Below are positions 23,072-31,088 of a stretch of 64,000 bases of DNA, piece after piece. Made by a program: the position numbers and the translations under genes. The notes under the pieces are model-generated. The model worked only from the letters and a program-made list of their open reading frames with translations. It had not been told where the DNA came from and ran no database searches. The stretch is from assembly GCA_030612725.1 (NCBI GenBank), contig JAUWNJ010000008.1, positions 60,760 to 124,759 of the forward strand. The letters are read 5' to 3'. Source of the DNA: Planctomycetales bacterium (GTDB taxonomy: Bacteria; Planctomycetota; Phycisphaerae; SM23-33). The first letter of the stretch is position 1; every line of letters begins with the position of its first letter.

Positions 23072-23268
23072 TGAATAAGCCCGAAGGGCTGACGGACAGT
23101 AGCCGGGGGCATAAGCCCCCGGTAACTGGCAACCAAATTGCCCTAGCCCCGGAGGGGTGATGGAAAATCATTCATGTTTTTCAACGTCCCTTCGGGACTA
23201 CACTGTTTCGAACATTTTTCCGGGGGCTACCGCCCCCGGCTACCATGCTTCGGCCCTTCGGGCCTAAA
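23072..23268. repeat. Large imperfect palindromic intergenic repeat
   Basis: The left part contains CCCGAAGGGCTGAC and TAGCCGGGGGCATAAGCCCCC. The right part contains CCGGGGGCTACCGCCCCCGG and CGGCCCTTCGGGCC, in inverted order. Short hairpins (CCCTTCGGGA, GCCCCGGAGGGG) sit between them. The whole could fold as one long cruciform or several RNA hairpins between pheS and rplT. It resembles dispersed GC-rich REP-type elements; copy number elsewhere is not visible here. Confidence 0.7.
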
Positions 23269-23292
23269 TACAGATTGCGCTATAAAATTGCC

Positions 23293-23961
23293 TTACTTGT
23301 CTTTTTTCTGTGTGGTACTTTTTTTACTCGTTGTTTTGGTGGTCGCGGATTTTTTTGTTGCGGCTTTTTTCTTTACTGCTTTTTTCGTAGTGGTTTTCTT
23401 CGCGGTGGTTGTCTTTTTAGCGGCGGTCTTTTTGACAGCCTTTTTGGTCGTCGTCTTTTTGGCGGCAGGTTTCTTCTCGGCTGCGGGTTTTGCTTCCGCC
23501 TTTTCCGGTGGGGCTTTTTCCACAGTCGGTTTCTCGGCTGCGGGTTTTGTCTCTGCCTTCACCGTCGGGGCTTTTTCCGCTGCGGGTTTGGCGACGGGTT
23601 TTTCAGCAACAGGACCAGCAGCGACGGTGGCGACGATCTTGTCGAAGGCTGCCGGGTCTGAAACCGCGATGTCCGCAAGCGACTTTCGATCGATTCTGAT
23701 ACCACAGGTCAAAAGGGCGTTCATAAATCGGCTGTAGGTCAGTCCTCGCATTCTGCAGGCTGCGGATATGCGCGTAATCCAGAGACGGCGGAAATCGCGC
23801 TTTTTGAGTTTTCGCCCGATTGTGGCGTGTTGGCCTGCACGTAGAACAGCCTCTTTTGCGGCGCGGTACCGTCGCGAACCGGCTCCGATATATCCGCGGG
23901 CTGCTTTGAGAACTTTCTTGTGTTTTTGGGTGCGTGCGGCACCCTTCCTTACTCGTGGCAT
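23293..23961 (-). CDS. rplT: Ribosomal protein bL20 with long Lys/Ala-rich tail
   Basis: Residues 1-118 are a normal L20: MPRVRKGAARTQKHKKVLKA, then RQ-type helices, then GLTYSRFMNALLTCGIRIDR. The usual protein ends near there. Here about 104 further residues follow, rich in Lys, Ala, Pro and Thr, with units such as EKAPPEKAEAKPAAEKKPAA and KKTTTKKAVKKTAAKK. The tail resembles the histone H1 or Hc2 C-terminal domain. L20 binds 23S rRNA early in assembly, so a basic tail could add RNA or DNA binding. The gene pairs with rpmI as usual, but infC is not adjacent. Confidence 0.95.
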   Translation of the reverse strand: MPRVRKGAARTQKHKKVLKAARGYIGAGSRRYRAAKEAVLRAGQHATIGRKLKKRDFRRLWITRISAACRMRGLTYSRFMNALLTCGIRIDRKSLADIAVSDPAAFDKIVATVAAGPVAEKPVAKPAAEKAPTVKAETKPAAEKPTVEKAPPEKAEAKPAAEKKPAAKKTTTKKAVKKTAAKKTTTAKKTTTKKAVKKKAATKKSATTKTTSKKSTTQKKDK

Positions 23962-24038
23962 AACAAACTCCTCTCTGACCGGTGGACCCCGCGAGGGTGT
24001 TTTTTCCCATTCGGTCTTACGGTAAGATTCTGGATTAA

Positions 24039-24233
24039 TTACAGGCCCAATAGCCTCATGGCGTGTTTGGCAAACCCTTTAGAGAGCAGCCTGCTTTTGC
24101 GCAGGTTGCGGATGCGCTTGGCGCTCTTGGTCGATTTCAAGTGTCCTGCCATCGGGCGATGACGCTTAAGCTTACCCCTGGCAGTTACTTTAATCCGTTT
24201 GGCTACAGATTTATTTGTTTTCATCTTCGGCAC
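24039..24233 (-). CDS. rpmI: Ribosomal protein bL35
   Basis: GTG at 24233 is preferred because GAGGTAA lies upstream and the protein then reads VPKMKTNKSVAKRIKVTARG, the normal L35 start with PKMKT. The 64-residue length matches the family. HRPMAGHLKSTKSAKRIRNL and the LSKGFAKHAMRLLGL end are typical. It is 77 bases upstream of rplT in the same direction. Confidence 0.95.
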   Translation of the reverse strand: MPKMKTNKSVAKRIKVTARGKLKRHRPMAGHLKSTKSAKRIRNLRKSRLLSKGFAKHAMRLLGL

Positions 24234-24351
24234 AGTTATTACCTCACGCGGTACGGGTATATACCCCGCCCGCCGCAAAATCGAGATGGTATTGTAACAA
24301 TCAAACAGGAAACGTAAAGAACTTTTTTGAAGAAAGATTCCCGAACCATCG

Positions 24352-25521
24352 CTACTCTTTTTTATAGGCAGTGTTTCGCCATGTGATCTTCGCGCCTCGG
24401 CGGAGTTTTGTCATGGCCGAAACCAGCGCGACTATCCCGACGATACAGCCCAGGGGGTAGGTCAGCGCTATTTGCGATTTCGCTCCTACCATTGGACAGA
24501 AGCGCCAGATAACGCTTATCTGCATCGCAGCCGCCGCTATTCCCAGCAGGCCCAGAGCAAGAAAGAGTCCGGCTGGTCCTTCACGACCAAGCACCGCTTG
24601 ACCGTGCCACCCGACCAGACCGATAATCACGGCTGCGTATGGCAGCAGCCCCATCACTGCCAGCACCATCATCGAGATGGTCAGTCGCTTGAGCGTCCCG
24701 AAGGTTCCATAGAATATGCGGCTCCATCCGCGAAGCGTTTCTCGCAGCGAGGTGTACATTCTCACCTTACTCATCCCGTCGTTGCGGACGACTCGCAGGT
24801 TCAGCCCGTTCGACTTTACGCGATAGGCCATGTGCATATCTTCGTTGACCTTGTCCTTGACTGCTTCGTGTGTGCCGATTTGCTCGTATGCCGAGCGTTT
24901 CATTAACATGAACGCGCCGTTTGCGTATGCGTGCGGTTTATTCGGGTCGTTGACCTTGTCGGGGTGGAACCAGATCATCATTATCCCGCTGCACACCGGC
25001 TGGGCGACGTTCTCCCAGAACGTATGCATTTCGAGGTTGGGAAGGATGCTGAGTAAGTCCGCGCCGGTTTCCTGTGCGTATGCAATCGCCACCGAGAGCG
25101 TTCGCGCGGATGTCTGCCGGCAATCGGCGTCTATCATGCAGATCCATTCGCCGTCGGTATCGGCTACGGCGTTTTGCATCGCGTTGTTTTTTCCGCACCA
25201 GCCGTCGGGAAGATGTTCGATGTTCATCAGTCGGAGGCGTTTATCTTCGGAGGCGATTCGCTCGACTATCCTGGCTGTATCGTCTGTGCTCCGGTCGTTG
25301 GCGACTATCATCTCGAAGTTGGGATAGTCCTGCTCAAGCATTGTGCGGACGCATTGCTCGATATTGTCGGCTTCGTCCTTGGCCGCTACGATAACGCTTA
25401 TATGGGGACTGGCTACTTTTTTGGCTTCATTATTTGCGGGCCTGTAATCTTCCGTCAGCACGAACCCGTGCTTACGTTGGCGGATTATCATCAGGTGTCG
25501 CGACGTCCACACGGTCAGCAC
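24352..25521 (-). CDS. Membrane glycosyltransferase family 2 (HpnB-like)
   Basis: The GT-A fold starts at HISVIVAAKDEADNIEQCVR and includes a VANDRSTDDTARIVE block and MIDADCRQTSARTL (the D-x-D site binding the metal and nucleotide-sugar). NEDMHMAYRVKSNG and the GWSRIFYGTFG acceptor motif lie later, and three or four C-terminal membrane helices follow (residues about 270-370). This layout resembles HpnB- or CrtQ-type lipid glycosyltransferases. The GTG at 25521 is the first usual start, but in-frame codons upstream to 25563 encode a hydrophobic helix (FTLTIILIVLTGGVLTVW), so the true start may be a rare codon farther upstream, overlapping larC. Confidence 0.8.
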   Translation of the reverse strand: MLTVWTSRHLMIIRQRKHGFVLTEDYRPANNEAKKVASPHISVIVAAKDEADNIEQCVRTMLEQDYPNFEMIVANDRSTDDTARIVERIASEDKRLRLMNIEHLPDGWCGKNNAMQNAVADTDGEWICMIDADCRQTSARTLSVAIAYAQETGADLLSILPNLEMHTFWENVAQPVCSGIMMIWFHPDKVNDPNKPHAYANGAFMLMKRSAYEQIGTHEAVKDKVNEDMHMAYRVKSNGLNLRVVRNDGMSKVRMYTSLRETLRGWSRIFYGTFGTLKRLTISMMVLAVMGLLPYAAVIIGLVGWHGQAVLGREGPAGLFLALGLLGIAAAAMQISVIWRFCPMVGAKSQIALTYPLGCIVGIVALVSAMTKLRRGAKITWRNTAYKKE

Positions 25522-25550
25522 GCCACCGGTCAGAACAATCAGGATTATTG

Positions 25551-26756
25551 TTAATGTGAACAGGTTCCCGGCCCCTTTTCTTTGCGGTATATTTCAACGG
25601 CCGTTGCGATTACTTCTTTGACCGGAACGCCGTGGGCCTCAGCGGCGGACAGGCAGTCGGCGAATTCCGGCGAACTCGTCAATTCACTCGTATCGCTTTT
25701 CCCAACCTTTACGCGAATCGGCCCATAAGGTGTTTCGACCGTTACTTCTCGACGGGCGAGTTTGCTTCGCGTGCAGGTCCGCCGGCGGATACCGAGCGTC
25801 GTCGTTTCGGCGAAAATGATTTCTTCGGCCCGCGTTACGTCGCCGGGGCGGCACAAGACCGACAGCGTCCAGGCTGGGCGGGACTTTTTCATGTAAATCG
25901 GTGCTGCCCATGCGTCAACGCACCCGGCCTGGAGAAGTTTCTCGATTGTCGCGCCGATTATCTCGCCGGTGCAGTCATCCAGATTGGTTGAGAGTTCTAC
26001 AACGCTATCGACCGCGCCATTATCGGCTGCCCGGCCTATGAGTACTCGCAGCAGATTCGGTAGTCCCGCTTCATTGTTGCGTGAGCCTGCTCCATAACCG
26101 ATGCTCGACAGTTCCATGGCCGGAGCCGGTCCGAAGGAGTTGGTCAGCGTTGTCAAAACGGCAGCGCCTGTAGGGGTGGTCAGTTCGCCGGTTACGCCTT
26201 CGGTTATCGCTTCGGCGGTTGTCGCCCCCTTCAGAAGTTCAATCGTCGCCGGTGCAGGAAGAGGAAGCGTTCCGTGTGCGGCTTCGACCGTTCCACGCCC
26301 AAGCGGAATCGGCGAGCAGAAAATCTCTTCGATTCCGAGCATTTCGATTCCCACAGCGGAGGCCACGATGTCAATAATGCTATCGACGGCTCCGACCTCG
26401 TGAAAGTGTATCTCATCGACGTTTGTACCGTGGACCTTCGCTTCGGCCTGTGCGAGTCGGCGAAATATCGCCTCGGCGGTTTCGCCGGCCCGGCCTGGAA
26501 GGACGGCGCTGTGGATAAGCGACAGAATGTCATCAAGGTGGCGGTGGGGCTGGTTGGATTCGGAAGACGTTACAGTAAATTTCGTTCCGGACAGCGCGCC
26601 GCGTCGGACCTTCTCGGCGGATATGTCGCATCCGGGAAGTTTAATCCCCGCCAGTTGCTCTTGCAGTGCTTCGAGTTCCAGCCCCGCATCAAGCAGCGCA
26701 CCGACGATCATGTCGCCGGCCGTTCCTGAAAAACAATCAAAATACGCCAGTTTCAT
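25551..26756 (-). CDS. larC: Nickel-pincer cofactor protein LarC
   Basis: The 401-residue product starts MKLAYFDCFSGTAGDMIVGA. DEIHFHEVGAVDSIIDIVAS (the His-rich, nickel-binding part) and ITEGVTGELTTPTGAAVLTT are strong LarC signatures. The C-terminal half (NLDDCTGEIIGATIEKL and later RRRTCTRSKLARRE) is also typical. LarC inserts Ni into the pyridinium pincer cofactor of lactate racemase LarA and its relatives. No larA, larB or larE is in the window. It is divergent from the hydrogenase operon, so a link through nickel supply is only a suggestion. Confidence 0.93.
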   Translation of the reverse strand: MKLAYFDCFSGTAGDMIVGALLDAGLELEALQEQLAGIKLPGCDISAEKVRRGALSGTKFTVTSSESNQPHRHLDDILSLIHSAVLPGRAGETAEAIFRRLAQAEAKVHGTNVDEIHFHEVGAVDSIIDIVASAVGIEMLGIEEIFCSPIPLGRGTVEAAHGTLPLPAPATIELLKGATTAEAITEGVTGELTTPTGAAVLTTLTNSFGPAPAMELSSIGYGAGSRNNEAGLPNLLRVLIGRAADNGAVDSVVELSTNLDDCTGEIIGATIEKLLQAGCVDAWAAPIYMKKSRPAWTLSVLCRPGDVTRAEEIIFAETTTLGIRRRTCTRSKLARREVTVETPYGPIRVKVGKSDTSELTSSPEFADCLSAAEAHGVPVKEVIATAVEIYRKEKGPGTCSH

Positions 26757-26867
26757 TAACTATCTCCTACACGCAGGCGGATAAGTCTATGCTACTTGTT
26801 GCCTACAGACAACCGGAATGCAGAATTGTCGATTAGAATATCTTGTGAAGAAATTCTCAATTTGATG

Positions 26868-26897
26868 TTGTAAAGTTGTCAAGACGTTCCCTATACT
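26868..26897 (+). promoter_or_regulatory. Candidate promoter of the hydrogenase operon
   Basis: TTGTAA (26868-26873) and TATACT (26892-26897) with an 18-base spacer lie 53 bases before the GTG start of the first hydrogenase gene, in the divergent spacer shared with larC. It is a sequence match only. Confidence 0.4.
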
Positions 26898-26949
26898 GCC
26901 TTCATCGAAGTGAACACATCAAGTATTGACAGTCTTTCCGGAGAAGATA

Positions 26950-27987
26950 GTGACTGTATTTTATCTGCCGAAAGACAAATTCGTGGGGTGGTTGTCGGGT
27001 CTGAACGGTGGGACTGTTTTTGCGCCGGCGGCAACGGCTTTGGGTTCGTGGGTGCGTCGTTTCGAGTCCGACACCGACGAACCTCCTGCCCTTGACAAAC
27101 CCCGCGCCGCACAGAGCACGAAAGGATTCTTCCTCCCGCCCGCTGAAACAATCGCAAGATATGGACCCGATGCCGGGAGCGTTGCGATTGCGGAGGGGCG
27201 GAATGTTCTCGTCGGCGTTCGGGCGTGTGAACTGAAGGCGTGGAAATATCTCGATAAGGTCATGCTGGAAGGCGACTTCGACGATCCCGCCTATCGCGCC
27301 CGACGCGAAAACGCCGTTATCATCTCGTGCGATTGCGCCGATTGTGCCGAAACGTGCTGCTGTGTGCTCGTGGACGGTCGGCCTTATGTTGAAGAAGGCG
27401 ACGGCGCGGATATCAACGTTACGACGCTGGAAGATGGGTATCTCGTCGAGCCGATGACCGATAAGGGCGTCGAACTGCTCGGCGGCGAATTCTCCGAAGC
27501 CTCGTCCGAGCAACTTACCGCCCGGCAGAGAATCCGCGATGCAATGGTCGAGCGACTCAAAACCCAGAACGCTGATTTTACCTTCAACGCCACCGATGCG
27601 AATCCGCCGGACCTGCCTTTGGACGACGACAAATCCTGGCAGCGTCATTCCGCCGATTGCGTCGAGTGCGGCGCGTGCACGAATATCTGCCCGACCTGCC
27701 ACTGCTTCTACCTGTTCGATCACGAATTGGCTGTCGGCTCGAACGAGCGCGTGCGCGCGTGGGACAGTTGCCTGTTGAGCACGTATCACCGCATGGCCGG
27801 CGGCGAGAATATGAAAATCTCGCCGCGTCCGGAACTTCGCAGCCGATTGGCGAATCGCATTCTGCATAAGTTCGTCTATTCGCCCCAGCAGTACGGAATG
27901 CTTGGCTGTGTCGGTTGTGGCCGATGTGTCGATGCCTGCCCAGGCGCGATAGATATTCGAAAAGTGGTTGAGGACTTGAGCAAGTGA
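26950..27987 (+). CDS. Hydrogenase/diaphorase beta subunit, dicluster ferredoxin-type
   Basis: The GTG at 26950 is preferred (GGAG eight bases upstream); a TTG at 26926 is the alternative. About 345 residues. The N-terminal part includes NVLVGVRACELKAWKYLDKV and ISCDCADCAETCCC. The C-terminal part has two [4Fe-4S] motifs, CVECGACTNICPTCHCF and CVGCGRCVDACPGAID. It matches the beta subunit of archaeal sulfhydrogenase (HydB) and anaerobic sulfite reductase subunit A. It passes electrons between the flavin gamma subunit and the rest of the complex. Its stop overlaps the gamma start. Confidence 0.88.
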   Translation: MTVFYLPKDKFVGWLSGLNGGTVFAPAATALGSWVRRFESDTDEPPALDKPRAAQSTKGFFLPPAETIARYGPDAGSVAIAEGRNVLVGVRACELKAWKYLDKVMLEGDFDDPAYRARRENAVIISCDCADCAETCCCVLVDGRPYVEEGDGADINVTTLEDGYLVEPMTDKGVELLGGEFSEASSEQLTARQRIRDAMVERLKTQNADFTFNATDANPPDLPLDDDKSWQRHSADCVECGACTNICPTCHCFYLFDHELAVGSNERVRAWDSCLLSTYHRMAGGENMKISPRPELRSRLANRILHKFVYSPQQYGMLGCVGCGRCVDACPGAIDIRKVVEDLSK

Positions 27988-28802
27988 ATCCAGAGAATCC
28001 ATACGAACCGGAACCGGCTGAGATCATCGAGGTAATCGACGAGACGCCGATGATTAAGACGCTGGCGCTCAAGCCGACCAGTCCTTATCAATTCAAAGCC
28101 GGTCAGTTCGCCCAGTTGACGCTGCCGGGAGTAGGCGAAGGCCCGTTCACGCCTTCCTCAAGCCCGCTTGAGCCGGAGCGGATCGAAATAACCATTCTCA
28201 AGACCGGCATACTGACCGACGGCATCCACGAATGCCAAGCCGGTCAGACGCTGGGTCTGCGCGGTCCTTTCGGCAAGGGTTATCCCGTGGATAAACTCGA
28301 CGACAAGGAAGTGCTGATAGTCGGCGGCGGTGTCGGGCTTGCACCCCTGCGGGCGCTGATTTACGCGCTGCTGGCGAGGCTGGAGCGGGTAAAGCGGGTC
28401 AGCATCAAGTACGGCGCACGTGATACGAGCGAATTGCTGTATAAGCGGCAGTACGACGAATGGGCAGGGACCAAAAAGGTGGACTTCACGTGCACTATCG
28501 ACCGCCCCGAACCCGGGTGGGACGGAAACGTCGGCGTCGTTACAACCTTATTAGAGAATATAGACGTTGATAGGCCCAACTGCATAGCCTTTGTCTGCGG
28601 GCCTGGAATAATGCTTAAGTTCGTAACTCAAGCCCTTATGGAAGAAGGGCTTACGCCGGAGCAGATTTACCTTTCGATGAACCGGCGAATGAGTTGCGGT
28701 ATGGGAAAGTGCGGACGCTGCAACATCGGGCCTTATTATCTATGCAAAGACGGCCCTGATATGCAGTATTCGCTGATTAAAGATTATCCGAATGTATTCT
28801 AA
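27984..28802 (+). CDS. Hydrogenase/diaphorase gamma subunit, FAD/NAD(P) and [2Fe-2S] protein
   Basis: The 272-residue protein has an FAD-binding barrel (QFKAGQFAQLTLPGVGEGPF, where the usual RPYS reads TPSS), a NAD(P)-binding half (VLIVGGGVGLAPLRALIYAL) and a C-terminal four-Cys [2Fe-2S] site (NRRMSCGMGKCGRCNIGP then YLCKDGP). This is the HydG/dihydroorotate-dehydrogenase-electron-transfer family. It should oxidise or reduce NAD(P)H and pass electrons to the beta subunit. It starts with GTG overlapping the upstream stop. A decayed heptamer cassette follows directly after its stop. Confidence 0.9.
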   Translation: MNPENPYEPEPAEIIEVIDETPMIKTLALKPTSPYQFKAGQFAQLTLPGVGEGPFTPSSSPLEPERIEITILKTGILTDGIHECQAGQTLGLRGPFGKGYPVDKLDDKEVLIVGGGVGLAPLRALIYALLARLERVKRVSIKYGARDTSELLYKRQYDEWAGTKKVDFTCTIDRPEPGWDGNVGVVTTLLENIDVDRPNCIAFVCGPGIMLKFVTQALMEEGLTPEQIYLSMNRRMSCGMGKCGRCNIGPYYLCKDGPDMQYSLIKDYPNVF

Positions 28803-28805
28803 AAA

Positions 28806-29023
28806 AAGGTCTAATGTCTAATGACTAATGTCTAAAAAAATCCCAATGACGACGGAGTATCGAAAAAGGACTTCAGAAACAAGATTGGTATTTGCAAGAA
28901 AGAGGCTCGTGAGACCAAACATTGGATAAGGATGATTGTTTCGGCAGTGCCGGAAGCGGTTAGACATTAGTCATTGAATAGACATTGGTCATTAGACATT
29001 AGACATTAGACATTAGTTGCCGA
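28806..29023 (+). pseudogene. Decayed four-helix-bundle cassette with heptamer arrays
   Basis: Left words TCTAATG, TCTAATG, ACTAATG and TCTAAAA (28809-28836) and right inverted words (AGACATT, AGTCATT and AGGTCATT types, about 28970-29022) frame about 135 bases that match the 32556-32903 gene almost base for base. Relative to that copy, one deletion joins two GACGACGG repeats (loss of 165 bases, N-terminal half) and a second joins two CCGGA repeats (loss of 82 bases, C-terminus). What remains encodes only the RDFRNKIGICKKEARETKHW part. It is clearly a deletion derivative. Confidence 0.88.
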
Positions 29024-29056
29024 AAGCATCTACGGAACGAATGAACAAGTAAATTA

Positions 29057-30589
29057 ATGGCATCGAATCAGAACAATCCGACCTGCTGCACCTTATGTCC
29101 GGCGATGTGCCCGATGGAGTTGGTCTGGAAGGCCCCTGACAGACCGGTCGTTGAGTATCCCACCGAGGCCGGGGCGGGTTTGTGTCCTCGCGGATCAGCC
29201 CTGGGCGAACTTCTTGCGTCGCCGTATCGGATTCGCAGACCTGTCGATATCGAAGCCGCTGCCGAACTGATGACCGACGGCGCGACGGTGCTGATTGACG
29301 GGAACCTGCCTCTGGAAGAAATCGCCGCCGCTGCCGGAATAGTTTCAGCCTGGGGCGGCGTTAATTTGTGCTGCGTTGTCTCACCGGAAGATGAGCAACT
29401 CCTGCTGGGGATCGAAGCGACCGGAGCGGTGTATCTGGCCGATGACGACCTTGCCGGCTGTGACGGATTCGTTGTCGTCGGTGACGTGTTCGCAGCCAAT
29501 CCTCGATGCGCCCGAAATGTAATGGATGCCCTGGCGAAACACCGTCGAGCGCCGCTGGTGGTAATCGACGCCGGCGGGTCAGTTACCGCGAAATTCGCTA
29601 CCCGGCGGATTATTTGCAGGCCCGGCGACGAAACCGATGCGCTGGTCGGCGACGACGTAGCCTCGGCTGTCGAAGCCCGCAAAAGGCTTGGTGTGATTAT
29701 CTCGGCAGAGGCGGGAAGGGGAAATATCTGGCGGCGAATAGGATACCAAGCCGGTGAACTGGCGAAATCCCATGGCGGGGGGGTGTCTGCCCAGACCATC
29801 GGCGCGAACGCCTTGGCGGCAGTCAGGCTCAATAAGCATCTCGGACTGCTTTCGCTTGCCAAGGCCCTGAAACAAGATAGCGGCGTGCTGGTGCCCCTTG
29901 GTGTGGATATTCTCGGCATGATGGGTTGGGCGGATATGGATGTACCGGTAGTAGCGGCGGCGTTACCGAATTGCACCACTGAATCGGCCCGGGTCGTTCT
30001 TCCGGTCGCCCTTTCCTGCGAAATGAGCGGTACATATCTCCAAGCCGGTACACAAACGGTCAAAACCTCGGCATTGTTGCCACCGCCGGCGGGCGTTCCG
30101 ACGGTCAGTGAACTTCTGCGGGCGCTGGCTGAGTCAGCGGGCGCGGATGTTCCGCCTTCGGGCGGCGGGTTGCCTCCGACAGGCCGTATCAGCATCCCAG
30201 TCCCCGATTCAGCCGAGGTGAAAGTGCCCGACGGGAAGGTTCTCATCGCTGCCCGCCAGGCCGCCCGACACGGAGATGGGGCGTTGACTGCCTACGCGGA
30301 ATGGCAGAAGCAATCTTCACCGCTGCCGGAGATTCGCATGTCCCAGGCCGACGCCGCCGACCTCGGTTTGCGGGATTTGGCCCAGGTTGAGGTCGAAACC
30401 GAATCGTATAAGACAATCGCCCGCTTGCGGATTGTGAAGTACATCAGGCCCGGAACGCTGGCGATTTCCGAAAGTTACCCCGAAGCGCGCAGGCTTATGC
30501 CGTATGTTATCGATGCCGATAGCGACGCGATAATTTCCAATCCGACAACCGTTGCCGTTAGGGCTGTTGAACCGGTAAAGGCGCAGTAA
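29057..30589 (+). CDS. Molybdopterin-oxidoreductase-like protein without evident active-site Cys/Sec
   Basis: The 510-residue protein starts MASNQNNPTCCTLCPAMCPM. It has the N-terminal [4Fe-4S] motif CxxCxxxC and a fourth Cys in AGLCPRGSALGEL, then FdhA/NuoG-like Rossmann segments (GATVLIDGNLPLEEIAAAAG, CDGFVVVGDVFAANP). A C-terminal Asp-decarboxylase-like domain (about 400-500) includes RMSQADAADLGLRDLAQVEV. It is about 150-200 residues shorter than formate dehydrogenases, and I find no Cys or Sec where FdhA has its Mo ligand. It may be an electron-transfer or structural relative (FdhA/NuoG-like) rather than an active formate dehydrogenase. Confidence 0.8.
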   Translation: MASNQNNPTCCTLCPAMCPMELVWKAPDRPVVEYPTEAGAGLCPRGSALGELLASPYRIRRPVDIEAAAELMTDGATVLIDGNLPLEEIAAAAGIVSAWGGVNLCCVVSPEDEQLLLGIEATGAVYLADDDLAGCDGFVVVGDVFAANPRCARNVMDALAKHRRAPLVVIDAGGSVTAKFATRRIICRPGDETDALVGDDVASAVEARKRLGVIISAEAGRGNIWRRIGYQAGELAKSHGGGVSAQTIGANALAAVRLNKHLGLLSLAKALKQDSGVLVPLGVDILGMMGWADMDVPVVAAALPNCTTESARVVLPVALSCEMSGTYLQAGTQTVKTSALLPPPAGVPTVSELLRALAESAGADVPPSGGGLPPTGRISIPVPDSAEVKVPDGKVLIAARQAARHGDGALTAYAEWQKQSSPLPEIRMSQADAADLGLRDLAQVEVETESYKTIARLRIVKYIRPGTLAISESYPEARRLMPYVIDADSDAIISNPTTVAVRAVEPVKAQ

Positions 30590-31083
30590 TGAGCGAAGAA
30601 GTTGTAAAACGTATTTTGCTGGACATGGACCGTTGCATTGAGTGCGGTTCGTGTGCGGCAGCGTGCTATTACAGTCACGGCGCGATGCCGGCGGTTCAGT
30701 CCGCCCGCCAGGGTCCGGCGATGCTTCCTGTAATCTGCCGGCAGTGCAAGGACGCCCCGTGCGTGGCTGCCTGCCCGGTCGAAGCCATGGTGCGGGACGA
30801 CGCGGGAATAGTGCGGCGAAATCTTTCCCGTTGCATCGGGTGCGGTTCGTGCGCGCGGGCGTGCCCGTTCGGCGTCCTGCCTAATGATGTTACGCGAAAA
30901 CAGATTGCCAAGTGCGACTTGTGCGCCGACAGGACGGCTTCGGGAAATGGGGCGGTACCAAGGTGTGTAGCCGCCTGCCCGGTGGGGGCATTGCAGTTCG
31001 CCGATGAAAACGAAGTATCCGCCGGAAATATCCTCATCCTCGGCGGGCGAACCACAGGCAAGGATCGTTTCAAACGAAGGTAG
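30589..31083 (+). CDS. Polyferredoxin, HycB/FdnH-like
   Basis: The 164-residue protein starts MSEEVVKRILLDMDRCIECG and carries four Cys clusters: CIECGSCAAACYY, CRQCKDAPCVAACPV, CIGCGSCARACPFGV, and a CDLCADR...CVAACPVGAL pair. This is the HycB/FdnH/DmsB type with four [4Fe-4S] centres. It links the molybdopterin-type protein to the hydrogenase. Its start overlaps the upstream stop by one base, so they are translationally coupled. Confidence 0.9.
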   Translation: MSEEVVKRILLDMDRCIECGSCAAACYYSHGAMPAVQSARQGPAMLPVICRQCKDAPCVAACPVEAMVRDDAGIVRRNLSRCIGCGSCARACPFGVLPNDVTRKQIAKCDLCADRTASGNGAVPRCVAACPVGALQFADENEVSAGNILILGGRTTGKDRFKRR

Positions 31084-31088
31084 TGTGA

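Noticed and set aside
26902..28002. A 366-codon minus-strand frame over the hydrogenase beta gene
   Set aside because: The plus-strand product has two clear [4Fe-4S] motifs and good start sites; the opposite frame has none.
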